The notes: generated by a model from the letters alone, not told the origin. A stretch of DNA of 64,000 nt from Amycolatopsis granulosa (GCF_011758745.1 NZ_JAANOV010000001.1:1054001-1118000); one strand, 5' to 3'. Shown: positions 7,360-19,937, counted from the first letter of the stretch. A program made the numbers and translations.

Positions 7360-7492
7360 TTACGAAGCGAGCCCGGCAATTGTGAAGACCGGGTGCGATA
7401 TCACACAGATCAAAATCATTCCCGGTAATGGATCTTTCGCTGCTCGTGACAATTGATTTTGTCCCGGCGCGGTGCGCGCCGGGACAGTGACG

Positions 7493-7936
7493 TCACTGCT
7501 GCTGCGGGTGACCTTGCTGGACCTGACCCTGCTGCTGGTACTGCTGCTGCGCGCCGGTGTCGGTACCGTCGGGCACCACGTACACCGCCGTGCCGTAGGC
7601 GGCGATCTCGCTCGCGGTCTGGGCGATTTCGTTGCAGTCGAACCGCATGCCGAGCACCGCGTTCGCGCCGAATGCCATCGCTTCCTGACAGAGCCGCCCC
7701 AGCGCCTCGTGCCGCGAGTCGGACAGCAGCTTGGACAGGCCCTTCAGCTCGCCACCCGCCATCGCTTTCAGCCCGGCGCCGAAGTTGGAGAACATGTTGC
7801 GGCTGCGCACCGTCAGCCCGAACACCTCGCCGTACACGCGCATGACCCGGTACCCGGGCAGATCATTCATGGTGGACAGCAGGATCGGAAACCGCGGCTG
7901 CGGCTGCTGCTGTTGCTGTGGGTAAGGCTGGTTCAT
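7493..7936 (-). CDS. UPF0145/YbjQ family protein
   Basis: A 147-residue cytoplasmic protein. A Gln/Pro-rich N-terminus (residues 1-16) is followed by the YbjQ fold (about 17-125) with LPGYRVMRVYGEVFGLTVRS, LCQEAMAFGANAVLGMRFD and YGTAVYVVP, and a Gln-rich tail. The family forms pentameric rings; its function is unknown, although older annotation calls it heavy-metal binding. TACGAT (7944-7949) ends 7 nt before the ATG and there is no Shine-Dalgarno, which suggests a leaderless mRNA. Confidence 0.85.
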   Translation of the reverse strand: MNQPYPQQQQQPQPRFPILLSTMNDLPGYRVMRVYGEVFGLTVRSRNMFSNFGAGLKAMAGGELKGLSKLLSDSRHEALGRLCQEAMAFGANAVLGMRFDCNEIAQTASEIAAYGTAVYVVPDGTDTGAQQQYQQQGQVQQGHPQQQ

Positions 7937-8273
7937 GCCGCGGATCGTAGCGCCCGTCAGGTGACGGCCCGGTACCAAACCTGCGGACGCCCGGCCTGTC
8001 CGTATCGTCGTGCCCGCCGCACGAGCCCGCCGTCGGCCGGGGTACTCCAGGTACCATCGGGCGGTCACCGCGAACACCCGCGGCGAACGACCGTCCACCC
8101 CGGACTGTGCCGGTGTCTCGCCCGCTTGCCGGAGCCGACCGGGGACGGTTGTCCCGCAACGACGTGAACGGCTCGGCCTTCACCCGCTCCGGAGTGGACG
8201 ACCACGGCGACCACGAATCCCGCGACGCGCCGCTACCAGGACGGCGGCCCCGGCCCCACGGCCGGTCCGTCGC
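7937..8273. other. Intergenic, no gene seen
   Basis: Apart from the leaderless promoter of the YbjQ gene at its left end, I see no reading frame with a domain or ribosome site, and no strong repeat. Confidence 0.5.
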
Positions 8274-8726
8274 TCATCGCGTGCTCGTGGCGAGGTGGCT
8301 CTGGAGCCCCCGCAGGCCACGCCGCATCATCAGCGCGTGGTTGACCTGGAACAGCGGCCGGGCCAGCGGGGACAGCGCACGCAGCAGCCGTTTGGTGGCG
8401 ATCACGTGCTGGGTGATCTCCAGCCGGGTGCCGCCCGGGCGCCGCAGGACGACCGCGGCGAGCTCACCTTCCAGGTCACCGGTCAGGTGCACCCGCAACC
8501 GGCCGCGGTTCACGTCCTCTTCGTCGCGCCGCATCCGGATGACCAGGGCGTAAGGCAGCGCGGCCCGGCACACGAGCTCCGCGGTGTCGTCGTCCACCTG
8601 GCTCACCGCGCGGACGTCCGGCCACCACCGCGGGTAGCCCGCGACGTCGGTGACCGCGTCGAACACCTGAGGCACCGGCGCGGAGAGCAGCCAGGTGTCC
8701 CGGAACTGGTAGGCATTGACCCGCAT
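8274..8726 (-). CDS. SRPBCC family (polyketide cyclase/dehydrase-like) protein
   Basis: A 150-residue START/Bet v1-type helix-grip protein. The start of the fold, FRDTWLLSAPVPQVFDAVTD followed by YPRWWPDVRAV, and the C-terminal helix are typical. Members bind hydrophobic ligands or act as lipid-transfer or cyclase proteins; the ligand here cannot be told. GATAAT (8733-8738) ends 6 nt before the ATG, so the mRNA is probably leaderless. It stands alone between two gene-poor spaces. Confidence 0.85.
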   Translation of the reverse strand: MRVNAYQFRDTWLLSAPVPQVFDAVTDVAGYPRWWPDVRAVSQVDDDTAELVCRAALPYALVIRMRRDEEDVNRGRLRVHLTGDLEGELAAVVLRRPGGTRLEITQHVIATKRLLRALSPLARPLFQVNHALMMRRGLRGLQSHLATSTR

Positions 8727-9598
8727 GGGCCGATTATCCGCCGAGATCGACCGCGGGACACGCCGTCACCGGCCGGATCCGGCGGCCTGGTGCTCGCGTT
8801 CGCCCCGGACGGCTGACCGCGGATGGATGCCGTCGGCGCCGGACCGGCGGCGCGTCCCGGCGCGGTGCCGGTGCAGCCGGTGAGCTGCCGGAGGCCGTCC
8901 GGGTAGACGAGGACACCGGTGACCACGGCCTCGCGGCCACCGGCCATCCTTCGGCCCGCGCAGGTGCCCGCGGGGCGCTCGTCCGTGCGACCGGCTGTCC
9001 ACGGCGGACCGGTGGCACGTGCTTCCCCCGGTGCCGGTGCTCAGGCCCCGGAGATCCGCGGGAACGAGCCGACGGCCGCTCCGCCGGCGTGGGGCAGCGC
9101 CACCGGTCACCGGGCCGGGCAGGCGAATTCCGCGGCGAGCGTCCGGTCGCCGGGACCGGCTCCGTTGCCGGCACGTACCGGTTCACCCGCGTCCCGCGAG
9201 CTCGCACCGCCGCCCGGAACGCGGTCCTGGACGGCCCGGCGTGCCCGGCGGCACCGGGCAACGCTGGATCGCGCCCGCCGGCATCGGCCAGGGCCGGCGG
9301 CTTGCCGAGCACACCGAGGGGCACCAGCGGCGCGGGCAGCGTGCCTTCGGCCGCGCAGCACACCGGCGACGGGGCACCGCGCGAGCCGTGCCCGCGATCG
9401 GCCCCGGGCGGGAGCACGGGCGAGGGCCGGTTGCCCGCCGATCGCTCGGAGGCGAGCGGTGTGATCGACGCGCGGGCGCACCCGCCGCGGCCGTCCGTGC
9501 CGTGGCGGGAAGGCGCCTCGCCGCTGCTCGCCCCGATGGCACTGCCCGTGGGCGGAGCACCGGCACACCGAAGTGCACCGGCGGGCCGGACGGGCTCG
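8727..9598. other. Long gene-poor space after uvrA
   Basis: About 870 nt without a convincing gene. Frames on both strands are open because of the GC content, but their third-position bias is weak. One minus-strand stretch near 8850-9019 has strongly coding-like third positions (it reads REAVVTGVLVYPDGLRQLTG) but has no ribosome site, and its frame runs into the SRPBCC gene. It may be the remains of a lost gene. A minor secreted Pro/Ala-rich product cannot be excluded. Confidence 0.45.
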
Positions 9599-12454
<2,856 letters not shown>

Positions 12455-12507
12455 GGATGAGGTCCCTTCCTGGAATGTGACGGCCGGATCAGCCAGCCGC
12501 ATCCATG

Positions 12508-13767
12508 CTAGGACGACCCACCGACAGAAACCGGAGCCGGACCGTTCGGCTCCTCACCGACGAGGTCGTCCGGAGCCCTCCGCGGTGACGGCGCGGTGAC
12601 GCGCGGCGTGGTCAGCCAGCGGTGGGCCGGCCGTTCGACGAGCTTCGTGAGCAGCCATCCGGCGCCGATCGCCGCCCCCAGCACGAGCGGCAGCCGCGCC
12701 CAGCCCGGCAGACCCGCGAGCTGCAGCGCCTTGGCCAGGATGTAGCCCAGTTCCTGGTGCAACAGGTACACACCGTAGGAAATTCCGGCCAGCCACCCGA
12801 TGGCCGGCGCGACCGGCCGCAGGAACGTCCAGTCCGGGCCCTTCGCCGCCGCGCACACCAGCACCAGCACCACGGCGAACCCGATGTCGGAGGGCAGCCG
12901 CGCCGGGTCGGTGGGCAGCGCCACGTGGAACGGGTAGAGGTGCAGGTCCTGGGCGGCGACCGCGGCGGCCAGCAGCAGGGCCAGGTGCGGCGTGGACATC
13001 CGGTCCCGCGACCACAGCCACACCGCGATTCCCGCGGCGAACGCGTGCAGCCGGTGCAGCCCGAACCCGAACACGAGCGAGAACGCCCACGGTGACGGGT
13101 TGTTCACCCCCAGGACCCAGAACCGCAGCACCAGCGGCACCAGCGTCATCGCCCACAGCAGCAGCTTCGCGTGCCGGGCGGCGTGCGGCGAGCGGAACCA
13201 GCGGGTGCGCGACCACAGCAGCGCGGCACCGGCGAAGACCATGAGCTGCACGGGCAGCGTCCAGTAGGAGCCGTCGAGCCAGATGAAACCCGCGTGCCAG
13301 CTCTGGATCATGGTCAGGTTGACGAGCAGGTCCCAGCCGACCGGGACGTACCACGAGCTCGCCCACGCCACCCCGTCGCTGGTGGGGCCGAACAGCGTGT
13401 CCCACCAGCCGCCACCGAACCCCTGGCCGTTGAACGAGGCGTCCGCCCCGCGCATCACGAAGTAGGTGACGACCACCGCGACCAGGTACGGCGGGAGCAG
13501 CCGCGCGGTCTTCTTCCACATCCACCTGCCGGTGCCGCCACGCCGGATCGTCTGGCAGACGAAGAACGCCGAGACGACCATCAGGATCGCCGCGCCGAAC
13601 TGGGCGCTGATCCGGACCGGGTAGTCGTTCAGCTCGGGGTGGGCCAGCGGACCCTGGTGCGTGATGTGCCCGAGCACCACGGACAGGACGGCGAGGACGC
13701 GCACCGCGTCCCAGCTGATGCGTCGGGTGCTCCTGCGCTGGGGGGTTTCGGGGAGGGAACTCGGCAC
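12508..13767 (-). CDS. Acyltransferase 3 family membrane protein
   Basis: A 419-residue membrane protein of the OafA/acyltransferase 3 family, which moves acyl groups onto surface sugars or antibiotics. The first membrane helix carries the family signature [20 protein letters not shown] with the catalytic-type His; about ten hydrophobic helices follow, ending in [16 protein letters not shown] Pro-rich tail ends the protein. The GTG start at 13767 is uncertain since no clear Shine-Dalgarno precedes it. It is upstream of uvrA on the same strand, 53 nt from the uvrA start, and divergent from the MBL gene. The acceptor is unknown. Confidence 0.87.
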   Translation of the reverse strand: MPSSLPETPQRRSTRRISWDAVRVLAVLSVVLGHITHQGPLAHPELNDYPVRISAQFGAAILMVVSAFFVCQTIRRGGTGRWMWKKTARLLPPYLVAVVVTYFVMRGADASFNGQGFGGGWWDTLFGPTSDGVAWASSWYVPVGWDLLVNLTMIQSWHAGFIWLDGSYWTLPVQLMVFAGAALLWSRTRWFRSPHAARHAKLLLWAMTLVPLVLRFWVLGVNNPSPWAFSLVFGFGLHRLHAFAAGIAVWLWSRDRMSTPHLALLLAAAVAAQDLHLYPFHVALPTDPARLPSDIGFAVVLVLVCAAAKGPDWTFLRPVAPAIGWLAGISYGVYLLHQELGYILAKALQLAGLPGWARLPLVLGAAIGAGWLLTKLVERPAHRWLTTPRVTAPSPRRAPDDLVGEEPNGPAPVSVGGSS

Positions 13768-13881
13768 TGTTTCGGGCGTCTCACAAGATCGGGTCGGGGA
13801 CGCAGCGGAGCCTACGTTACCTTTCTGAGACCAACCTGAACGGGTGGAACGGGTTGTCGCGCGGCGACTACCGTTGGCGCC

Positions 13882-14559
13882 GTGAACGTCGTAGAGGACT
13901 ACACCGGCCACGTCGAGCCGGGCGGGGACGCGGCCCGGCGCGTGCTGGACGCCCTGACCATCACCAAGCTGTCGGTCGGGCCCATGGACAACAACGCCTA
14001 CCTGCTGGTTTGCCGCCGGCAGAACGAGGCGCTGCTGATCGACGCCGCGGCGGACCCGGAGCGGATCTCCGATCTGGTGGGCCACGGCCCGGACCGTCCG
14101 GCGCTGCGCACGGTCGTCACCACGCACCAGCACCCCGATCACTGGCAGGCGCTCGGCGCCGTCGCCGGCGCATACGGTGCGAACACGGCGGCTCACCCGT
14201 TGGACGCATCCGTGTTGCCCGTGCCGCCGGACTTCCTGGTCGAACACGGCGACACGCTCACGGTGGGTGACTGCACTCTTGAGGTGATTCACCTCCGCGG
14301 GCACACCCCCGGCTCGATCGCGTTGTTGTACCGCGATGCGGACGGCAGCACGCACCTGTTCACCGGGGACTCGCTCTTCCCCGGCGGCGTGGGGAAGACG
14401 GCCACACCGGCGGACTTCGAGTCCCTGATCGGCGACGTGGAGTCCCGGGTGTTCGACAGGCTCCCGGACGAAACCTGGTTCTACCCGGGGCACGGGGACG
14501 ACTCGACGCTGGGTGCGGAGCGGCCGAAGCTGGCCGAGTGGCGGCAGCGGGGCTGGTGA
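13882..14559 (+). CDS. MBL-fold metallo-hydrolase (glyoxalase II-like)
   Basis: A 225-residue metallo-beta-lactamase fold hydrolase. The binuclear metal motif is THQHPDHW, with further ligands in GHTPGS, FTGDSLF and YPGHGDD. Such proteins hydrolyse thioesters or related esters; hydroxyacylglutathione-type activity is less likely in a mycothiol-using actinobacterium, so the substrate is open. TACCGT (13869-13874) ends 7 nt before the GTG, suggesting a leaderless message. A neighbour of this type beside uvrA is common in actinobacteria. Confidence 0.9.
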   Translation: MNVVEDYTGHVEPGGDAARRVLDALTITKLSVGPMDNNAYLLVCRRQNEALLIDAAADPERISDLVGHGPDRPALRTVVTTHQHPDHWQALGAVAGAYGANTAAHPLDASVLPVPPDFLVEHGDTLTVGDCTLEVIHLRGHTPGSIALLYRDADGSTHLFTGDSLFPGGVGKTATPADFESLIGDVESRVFDRLPDETWFYPGHGDDSTLGAERPKLAEWRQRGW

Positions 14560-14886
14560 TCACCGGGATCGGTTCCGTACGGCCGACAGGACCGCCGGGG
14601 CGAGCATCGCCGGGCCGAGGTCGACACCGGTGCCCGGGGACCCCGGCCTCGTGCCGCTCGGTTCCGGATGGCCGCGGCGGGCGTGCTGTTCGGGCCGGGA
14701 CGGCTGGACGAAGGGGGCCCGCTGACGCACCGGCACGGCACGACCGGGCCGCTCACGGGCCGCTGACCAGCGCCGGGCGGCCTCGCCGAAACGGGGAAGC
14801 ACGGGTAAGCTCGGACCCACGGTTGAGCAAGTAGCCGTTCGGAGCTACCCGACAGGCGCTTGCCGCGCAGTGTGGAGGCCGTGCTC
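14560..14886. other. Intergenic, no gene seen
   Basis: This 327-nt space contains no credible reading frame. The element GGTTGAGC at 14821-14828 recurs at 55793-55800 upstream of the other STAS gene in the window; this could be a shared promoter element or chance. Confidence 0.4.
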
Positions 14887-15345
14887 ATGGCTCCTCCGGA
14901 AACCCGTCCCGCACCGGTCCAGCGGGGCATCCCCGTTCCGCGGGCGAAGGACGTCCCGGAAGCGATGCCGTTCACCGTCGACGTGTCCCAGCCCGAGCGG
15001 CACACGCTGCTCGTCGAGGTCGGCGGCGATGTGGACCTGGCCAGCGCACCACAGCTGGCGGACGTGCTCAGCCGCCGTTTCCGCGGCCCGGTGACACTCC
15101 TCGTGCTGGACCTGTCCGAGGTCAGCTTCTTCGGCACGGCGGGCCTGAGCGTGCTGGTCGAGACGCAGTACGCCGCCGCGCGGCGCGGTGTCGCGCTGCG
15201 TGTCACCGGCACCGGCGCCCGCCCGGTCGAGCGTGCGCTGCGGGCGGCCGGCATGCTGTACAGCCTGCCGCACTCCGACGAGCCCGCCGAGGATGTCGTG
15301 CTCCGGCACGTGGCCGAGCAGAGCGTGGGCCGGGCGCCCTGGTGA
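14887..15345 (+). CDS. STAS-domain anti-sigma factor antagonist
   Basis: A 152-residue protein with a 40-residue Pro-rich N-terminus and one STAS domain (about residues 45-145). LVEVGGDVDLASAPQL and VLDLSEVSFFGTAGLSVLVE are typical of RsbV/SpoIIAA proteins; the phosphorylatable position in FGTAGL is Thr rather than the common Ser. These proteins bind an anti-sigma kinase when unphosphorylated and so free a sigma factor. GGAGG (14874-14878) lies 8 nt before the ATG. No partner kinase is adjacent, so it probably acts with one encoded elsewhere. Confidence 0.88.
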   Translation: MAPPETRPAPVQRGIPVPRAKDVPEAMPFTVDVSQPERHTLLVEVGGDVDLASAPQLADVLSRRFRGPVTLLVLDLSEVSFFGTAGLSVLVETQYAAARRGVALRVTGTGARPVERALRAAGMLYSLPHSDEPAEDVVLRHVAEQSVGRAPW

Positions 15346-15399
15346 CTCCCGCTCATCCGTGACCGAGCCGGTGGTGCGGGCGCTGCTACGCTCTCGCGC

Positions 15400-15858
15400 G
15401 TGCAGGAGGACGGGCCGGTCGTGGACATCTACACGGACGGCGCGTGCAGCGGAAACCCCGGGCCCGGCGGGTGGGGCGCGGTGCTGCGGTACGGGCAGCA
15501 CGAGAAGGAGCTCTACGGAGCCGAGCCGGGCACGACGACGAACAACCGCATGGAGCTGATGGCGCCGATCCGCGCGCTGGAGGCGTTGACGCGGCCGTCG
15601 GTGGTGCGCGTGTACACCGATTCGAGTTATGTCCGCAACGGTGTCCTGCAATGGATGCCGCGGTGGAAGACCAACGGCTGGCAGACGGCGGCGCGGGAGC
15701 CGGTGAAGAACGCGGACCTGTGGCAGCGCCTCGACGCGGCGATCGGCCACCACGAGGTCCAGTGGCACTGGGTCAAGGGTCACGCGGGCCATCCCGACAA
15801 CGAACGCGCCGACCGGCTGGCGGTGCGCGGAGCACACGAGGCCGGCCGGCGAACGTGA
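15400..15858 (+). CDS. rnhA: Ribonuclease HI
   Basis: A 152-residue RNase HI that removes RNA from RNA-DNA hybrids. The four acidic catalytic positions are visible in [25 protein letters not shown] and NERADRLA, and the basic region [16 protein letters not shown] is present. TACGCT (15387-15392) ends 7 nt before GTG 15400, which favours that start as leaderless. GTG 15421, with AGGAGG 11 nt upstream, is the alternative and would remove seven residues. Confidence 0.95.
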   Translation: MQEDGPVVDIYTDGACSGNPGPGGWGAVLRYGQHEKELYGAEPGTTTNNRMELMAPIRALEALTRPSVVRVYTDSSYVRNGVLQWMPRWKTNGWQTAAREPVKNADLWQRLDAAIGHHEVQWHWVKGHAGHPDNERADRLAVRGAHEAGRRT

Positions 15859-15867
15859 CCGGAGCCC

Positions 15868-16198
15868 GTGCGGCACCGGAGGCCGGGCCGCACGCAGAAC
15901 AGGTCGTTGACGACACAGGTGTAGTCCTGCGCCGCGGTCTCCAGCTCGCGCAACGCCCGGGTGCCGCACGGCTCCGGTGGCCCCGCGGTCAGGTGCCGGA
16001 TCCGGGCCAGGCACAGGGCCACGTCCCAGGTTCCGCCGTGCGCCGCCACAGGTCCTGCAGCCCGCGCCGAGCGGCATGACCGGCCCGGGTGCGAGCCGGT
16101 TCGGACCGGCGTCCGCGGCGCCCTCGTTCGTGTACCGGCTGGAGCGGGCGTGCCATTCGTGAAGCCCGGGCTACCAGTCCTGCAGGCCCTTCACGCCG
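15868..16198 (-). pseudogene. Decayed terpene cyclase fragment
   Basis: Across three minus-strand frames I can read pieces of a terpene synthase: GVKGLQDW, then a stop, LHEWHARSSRYTNEG (the C-terminal W/RY motif), then GLQDLWRRTAEP and RELETAAQDYTCVVNDLF, which resembles the second metal motif NDLxSxxxE. The order, the in-frame stop, the frame changes and the missing first metal motif show a broken gene with internal deletions, perhaps a two-domain geosmin-type cyclase. Its 3' end is lost against rnhA. Assigned by eye; a profile search would settle it. Confidence 0.5.
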
Positions 16199-16389
16199 GC
16201 AACGGCCGGACACGCGATCCCGGCCGCTGTTCGGATGAGCCGCGCGGAACACCCCGGGTCGCCTCGATGTCCTTTTCGGACATCCGGTTTCGCTACTGCG
16301 ACTGGGGTTTCACCCGGGATACCGCGGGCATGCCACAGTGCGCGGCTCGTGGCCACCCAATGGGGCGATGCGGCGAGGGACATCCCGTC

Positions 16390-16896
16390 CTAGCGGCGCT
16401 CCACGATGCCACGGACGAACGCGGCCTGGCCGGCGTGCTGCAGGTCGTCGGACAGGATGCTCACCAGCCGGACGCCCAGGGTCACCGGCGGGTCCCACGC
16501 CTCGTCGACCACCCGGTCCAGCTCCGGCTCGCGCAACCCGCGCAGCCACGCCACCGTCGAGTCGTGCACCGCGTCGTGGTAGCCGGTGAGCAGTTTGGCT
16601 TCGGCGCGCACCGCGGCGACGTCCTCCGACCGGTGGCCGTAGCCGGTCGCGCCCCGGCCGAACGGCAACCCGAACCGGTCGTGCCAGCCCTGCTCGGTCC
16701 ACACCTGGCGGGTACCGGCCAGGTCGGCGATGTGGTCGTCCTGCACCCGCGTGAGGTGCCAGACCAGCCACGCGACCGAGTTCGCGTCCCGGTCGAGACG
16801 CTCGGCGAGCTGGTCCGCGGTCAGCCCGTCGACCGCCCCGTGCACGACCTCCCGGATGCGGCCGAACCCGTCGATCAGCAAGTCCGCAACAGTCAT
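16390..16896 (-). CDS. DinB/DUF664 family mycothiol-dependent enzyme
   Basis: A 168-residue four-helix DinB-superfamily protein. Metal-binding histidines appear in WLVWHLTRVQDDHIADL and DDLQHAGQAAFVRG. In actinobacteria this family (DUF664/DinB_2) includes mycothiol-dependent S-transferases and isomerases. TAGCGT (16903-16908) ends 6 nt before the ATG and no Shine-Dalgarno is seen, so it is likely leaderless. It is downstream of, and 9 nt from, the FetB-like permease gene. Confidence 0.9.
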   Translation of the reverse strand: MTVADLLIDGFGRIREVVHGAVDGLTADQLAERLDRDANSVAWLVWHLTRVQDDHIADLAGTRQVWTEQGWHDRFGLPFGRGATGYGHRSEDVAAVRAEAKLLTGYHDAVHDSTVAWLRGLREPELDRVVDEAWDPPVTLGVRLVSILSDDLQHAGQAAFVRGIVERR

Positions 16897-16905
16897 GCGT
16901 CCACG

Positions 16906-17652
16906 CTAGCGGCGATCGATCAGTCCCGCCGCGACCAGCTCGACGGTCACCAGCACCGCGATCGACTCGGCCGCCAGCAGGCCGAGCAGGACCAGCACCT
17001 GCGTCACCCCGGCCTGCACCGGCCCGGCCCCGCCCAGCAGCACGCCGACGAAGGCGCCCGGCAAGGTGACGAGGCCGACGGTGCGGGTCTGGTCGAGCGC
17101 CGGGATCAGCGCCTGGCCCGCGGTCGGGCGGCAGATCTCCAGTGCCGCGGCGCGCCGCAGGAACCCGAGCGCGAGGGCGGCCTCGTACTCGCCGCGCCGC
17201 GCGGTCAGCTCGTCGAGGGCCCGCCGCGCGGCCTGGGAGGTCGCGGTCATCGTGCCGCCGATGACGATGCCGGCGATCGGCACGACCGCGATCGGCCGCA
17301 GGGGCACCACACCGAGCCCCAGTACGAGCGCGAGCACCGGCAGCACCCCGCTCGCCAGGGCCAGCGCGACCCACGGCAACCGTCCCAGCGGAAGCCCGAC
17401 CCGGCGGGTCGAGGTCACGGCGGCGACGGTGAACATCAGCAGCACGAACAGCCCGGTCCACCAGCCCGACCGCAGCACCACGGTGATCAGCAGCGACACC
17501 GCGGCGAGCTGGGTGACAGCGCGCCCCGCCGCGGTCACCACCGCCCAGCCCGGCCCGAGCCGCCCCAGCCAGACCGCGAGCGCACCGGCCACCACGAGCG
17601 CGACGAGGACGACGGCCAGCAGAGGGCCGGCGTGCAGGGTCGCTCCGTTCAC
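16906..17652 (-). CDS. UPF0014/FetB-like ABC permease
   Basis: A 248-residue membrane protein with about seven hydrophobic segments and the UPF0014 signature (VPIAGIVIGGTMTATS, LGFLRRAAALEICRP and LIPALDQTRTVGLVTLPGAFVG). E. coli FetB of this family exports iron together with the ATPase FetA. No ATPase gene adjoins it here, so its partner would be elsewhere. GTG start at 17652 with CACGAT 7 nt upstream, possibly leaderless. Substrate unproven. Confidence 0.87.
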   Translation of the reverse strand: MNGATLHAGPLLAVVLVALVVAGALAVWLGRLGPGWAVVTAAGRAVTQLAAVSLLITVVLRSGWWTGLFVLLMFTVAAVTSTRRVGLPLGRLPWVALALASGVLPVLALVLGLGVVPLRPIAVVPIAGIVIGGTMTATSQAARRALDELTARRGEYEAALALGFLRRAAALEICRPTAGQALIPALDQTRTVGLVTLPGAFVGVLLGGAGPVQAGVTQVLVLLGLLAAESIAVLVTVELVAAGLIDRR

Positions 17653-17722
17653 GCGGACGATCGTGCCTCACCGGGCCGGGCGCCCGCCCGCTCCGGCGAC
17701 CACGCGCGCGGCCGGGATGGAG

Positions 17723-18217
17723 TCAGGGCAGGGACTTCGAGCAGCGCACCATCCCCTGCGGCGCCGACACCGACCGCTCGCTGACCACCACGCCGTCGAC
17801 GACGATCCGGCAGGTCAGCAGGCCGCCACCGGCACTTTGCGCGGTGAGGCTGAAGTACTGGTGGGCACCCTGCGCCCCGGTCCGCACCAGGGACGCCGAC
17901 CACGGCGTGCGGGTGTCCAGAACCTGCGCGATGTCGGCGCCCTGCGCCACGTAGGTGACGTTGAGCGCGTGCGCCCCACCGGTCAGCTCGTAGGTGACCT
18001 GGTAGGACACCTCCGGGGCGGGTGCGCCCGGAGCCACGATCGGTGCGCCGGCGCCGCTCAGCGAGCCCACCTCCGGATCGGTGGACCGCTGGCCCGCCAC
18101 GAGCAGCGAGGTGAGGCCGACCGTCAGGACCACGCCGAGGGCGGCGAACACCGCCATCGAGCTGGCCAGCGGCCGCCGCGGTCCCGGACTGGGGCGCACG
18201 GTGGGAACAACACCCAT
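17723..18217 (-). CDS. MmpS-like membrane-anchored protein
   Basis: A 164-residue protein with a basic N-terminus, one membrane helix (about residues 20-43) and an extracytoplasmic beta-rich domain containing VSYQVTYELTGGAHALNVTY, TPWSASL, LTAQSAGGGLLTCRIVVDG. This resembles the MmpS family that assists RND lipid or siderophore transporters in mycobacteria. No MmpL gene is adjacent. Two cysteines near the end (LLTCRIV and MVRCSKS) may form a disulfide. The family call is by resemblance. Confidence 0.7.
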   Translation of the reverse strand: MGVVPTVRPSPGPRRPLASSMAVFAALGVVLTVGLTSLLVAGQRSTDPEVGSLSGAGAPIVAPGAPAPEVSYQVTYELTGGAHALNVTYVAQGADIAQVLDTRTPWSASLVRTGAQGAHQYFSLTAQSAGGGLLTCRIVVDGVVVSERSVSAPQGMVRCSKSLP

Positions 18218-18443
18218 GGCGTCGTCTTCTCTCGGCTCTCCGCGCTTCCACCGAGCGCGTCAACCATTCCTCGCGAGCCGAGCACCAATCGTTACCTGCG
18301 GTGTACACCGTCATCGGCTTTTCACCCGTTTGGGGTAGTGCAACGGGCTGACCTGCGGACTTCCCCATGTCCACGGCGTCGGTCCCGCAGGTTCCGGCGA
18401 CCACCGGTATGCGGCGGGCGGCCCCCCGAGGCACGGGACGAGG

Positions 18444-19937
18444 TCAGTGCTCGCTCGCCCGCTGCCGCTCGGCCAGGAAGTGCGTGATGTCCTTCGTGGC
18501 GGGGTAGAGAGCGCGGTACCGCTCGTAGAACCGGTCGTAGATCTCCACCGCGGCCGGGTCCGGGCGCACCGTCCCGGCGACCGGGTTCCACCGCGCGGCA
18601 TCCGGTTCGGCGCCGATCGCGACCGCCGCCAGCAGCGCGTCCCCGAACGCCGCGCCGATCGTCTCGGCAGGCACCTGCTGCTCGGCACCGGTCACGTCGG
18701 TGACGATCTGCGTCCACAGCCCGCCCTGGGTGCCGCCGCCGACCGCGACCAGGCGGCCGGCCGCACCGCCGGAGTCGCGCATCGCCTCCAGGTTGTGCCG
18801 CACGCCGTAGGCGATACCCTCCAGCGCGGCCCGGTACAGCTCGCCGATGCCGTGCGCGGTGGTCAGCCCGGCGAGCACGCCCCGCGCATCCGGGTCGAAC
18901 AGCGGGGTCCGCTCCCCCGCGAAGTACGGCAGCAGCAACAGCCCTCGGCTGCCGGCCGGCACTTTGGCCGCCTCGGCGACCAGTGCGGCGAAGTCGCCGC
19001 CGACGAGACGGCGCAGCCAGTCGGTGATCGCCCCCGACGTGGCCATGCCCGCGGCGAGCGAGTACGTGCCTGGAAAGGCGCCGCAGGTGGTCCACAGGCC
19101 GGTGTGCGGCCGCGGGTCGGCGAGCACCTGGATCAGGAACATCGTCGTCCCGTACATCACCATCGTGTCGCCGGGCTCGCTGACCCCAACGCTGGCGGCC
19201 TCCGCCCACGCGTCGACGGTACCGGCGGTGACCGGAAGTCCCTGCGGCAGACCGGTTTCCGCCGCGGCGGCCGCACTGACCGTGCCGGCCACCTCGGTCG
19301 GCCAGACCAGCCGCGGCATCTCGACCCCGGGCGCGCACCGCTCCGCCCAGTCGCTCGCCCAGTCGCCCGCGCGCAGGTCGTACATCGGGTCGCACTGGCT
19401 GGCGGAATGGTGGTCCAGCACGTACTCGCCGGTCAGCCGGTGGACCAGGTAGGAGCTGCACATGAGGAACAGCCGGGTGCGCCGGAACACCTCCGGCTCG
19501 TGCCGGGCGAGCCACCGCCACTTCGGGCCGACCGCCTGCGACGACAACGCCGTGCCCGCGCGCTCCAGAATGGAGTCGGCGCCCAGTTCCGCGGTCAGTT
19601 CCTCGATCTCGCGTGAGGCGCGCGTGTCCACCCCGTACAGGATGGCCGGGCGCAGCGGCCGCCCGTAGGAGTCGGCGGGCAGCAGCACCGGGCCGATGCC
19701 GCTCACCGCGAGCGCGGCGAGGCGGCGCTCACCGGCCGCCGCGACCAGCTCCCGCGTCAGCGCCAGGAAGTCCTGCCACCACACCGCCTCCGCGTCGTGC
19801 TCCACCCACCCGGGGTGCGGGTAGGACGTCTCGTGCGCCCGTGACGCCCGGGCGACGATCTCACCGTCGCGGGTGACCAGGACACCCTTCGAGCTGGACG
19901 TCCCGATGTCGATGCCGAGCAGCAGGTCCTCAGCCAC
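18444..19937 (-). CDS. FGGY-family sugar kinase
   Basis: A 497-residue carbohydrate kinase of the FGGY family, related to xylulokinase and fuculokinase. Seen: the N-terminal ATPase fold LLGIDIGTSSSKGVLV, GIGPVLLPADSYGRPLRPA, the DCD-like region VTAGTVDAWAEAASVG and the C-terminal GGGTQGGLWTQIVTDV. It phosphorylates the ketose or sugar made by the isomerase gene before it: its GTG start (19937) overlaps the isomerase stop in the 8-nt sequence GTGGCTGA, so translation is coupled. The likely chain is LacI-controlled uptake, isomerisation, phosphorylation. Which sugar cannot be read from sequence. Confidence 0.9.
   Translation of the reverse strand: MAEDLLLGIDIGTSSSKGVLVTRDGEIVARASRAHETSYPHPGWVEHDAEAVWWQDFLALTRELVAAAGERRLAALAVSGIGPVLLPADSYGRPLRPAILYGVDTRASREIEELTAELGADSILERAGTALSSQAVGPKWRWLARHEPEVFRRTRLFLMCSSYLVHRLTGEYVLDHHSASQCDPMYDLRAGDWASDWAERCAPGVEMPRLVWPTEVAGTVSAAAAAETGLPQGLPVTAGTVDAWAEAASVGVSEPGDTMVMYGTTMFLIQVLADPRPHTGLWTTCGAFPGTYSLAAGMATSGAITDWLRRLVGGDFAALVAEAAKVPAGSRGLLLLPYFAGERTPLFDPDARGVLAGLTTAHGIGELYRAALEGIAYGVRHNLEAMRDSGGAAGRLVAVGGGTQGGLWTQIVTDVTGAEQQVPAETIGAAFGDALLAAVAIGAEPDAARWNPVAGTVRPDPAAVEIYDRFYERYRALYPATKDITHFLAERQRASEH

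Noticed and set aside
7246-7460. c-di-AMP (ydaO) riboswitch before the NlpC/P60 gene
   Set aside because: The context fits, but the conserved core elements of that class are not readable; the three-way junction found is a different fold.
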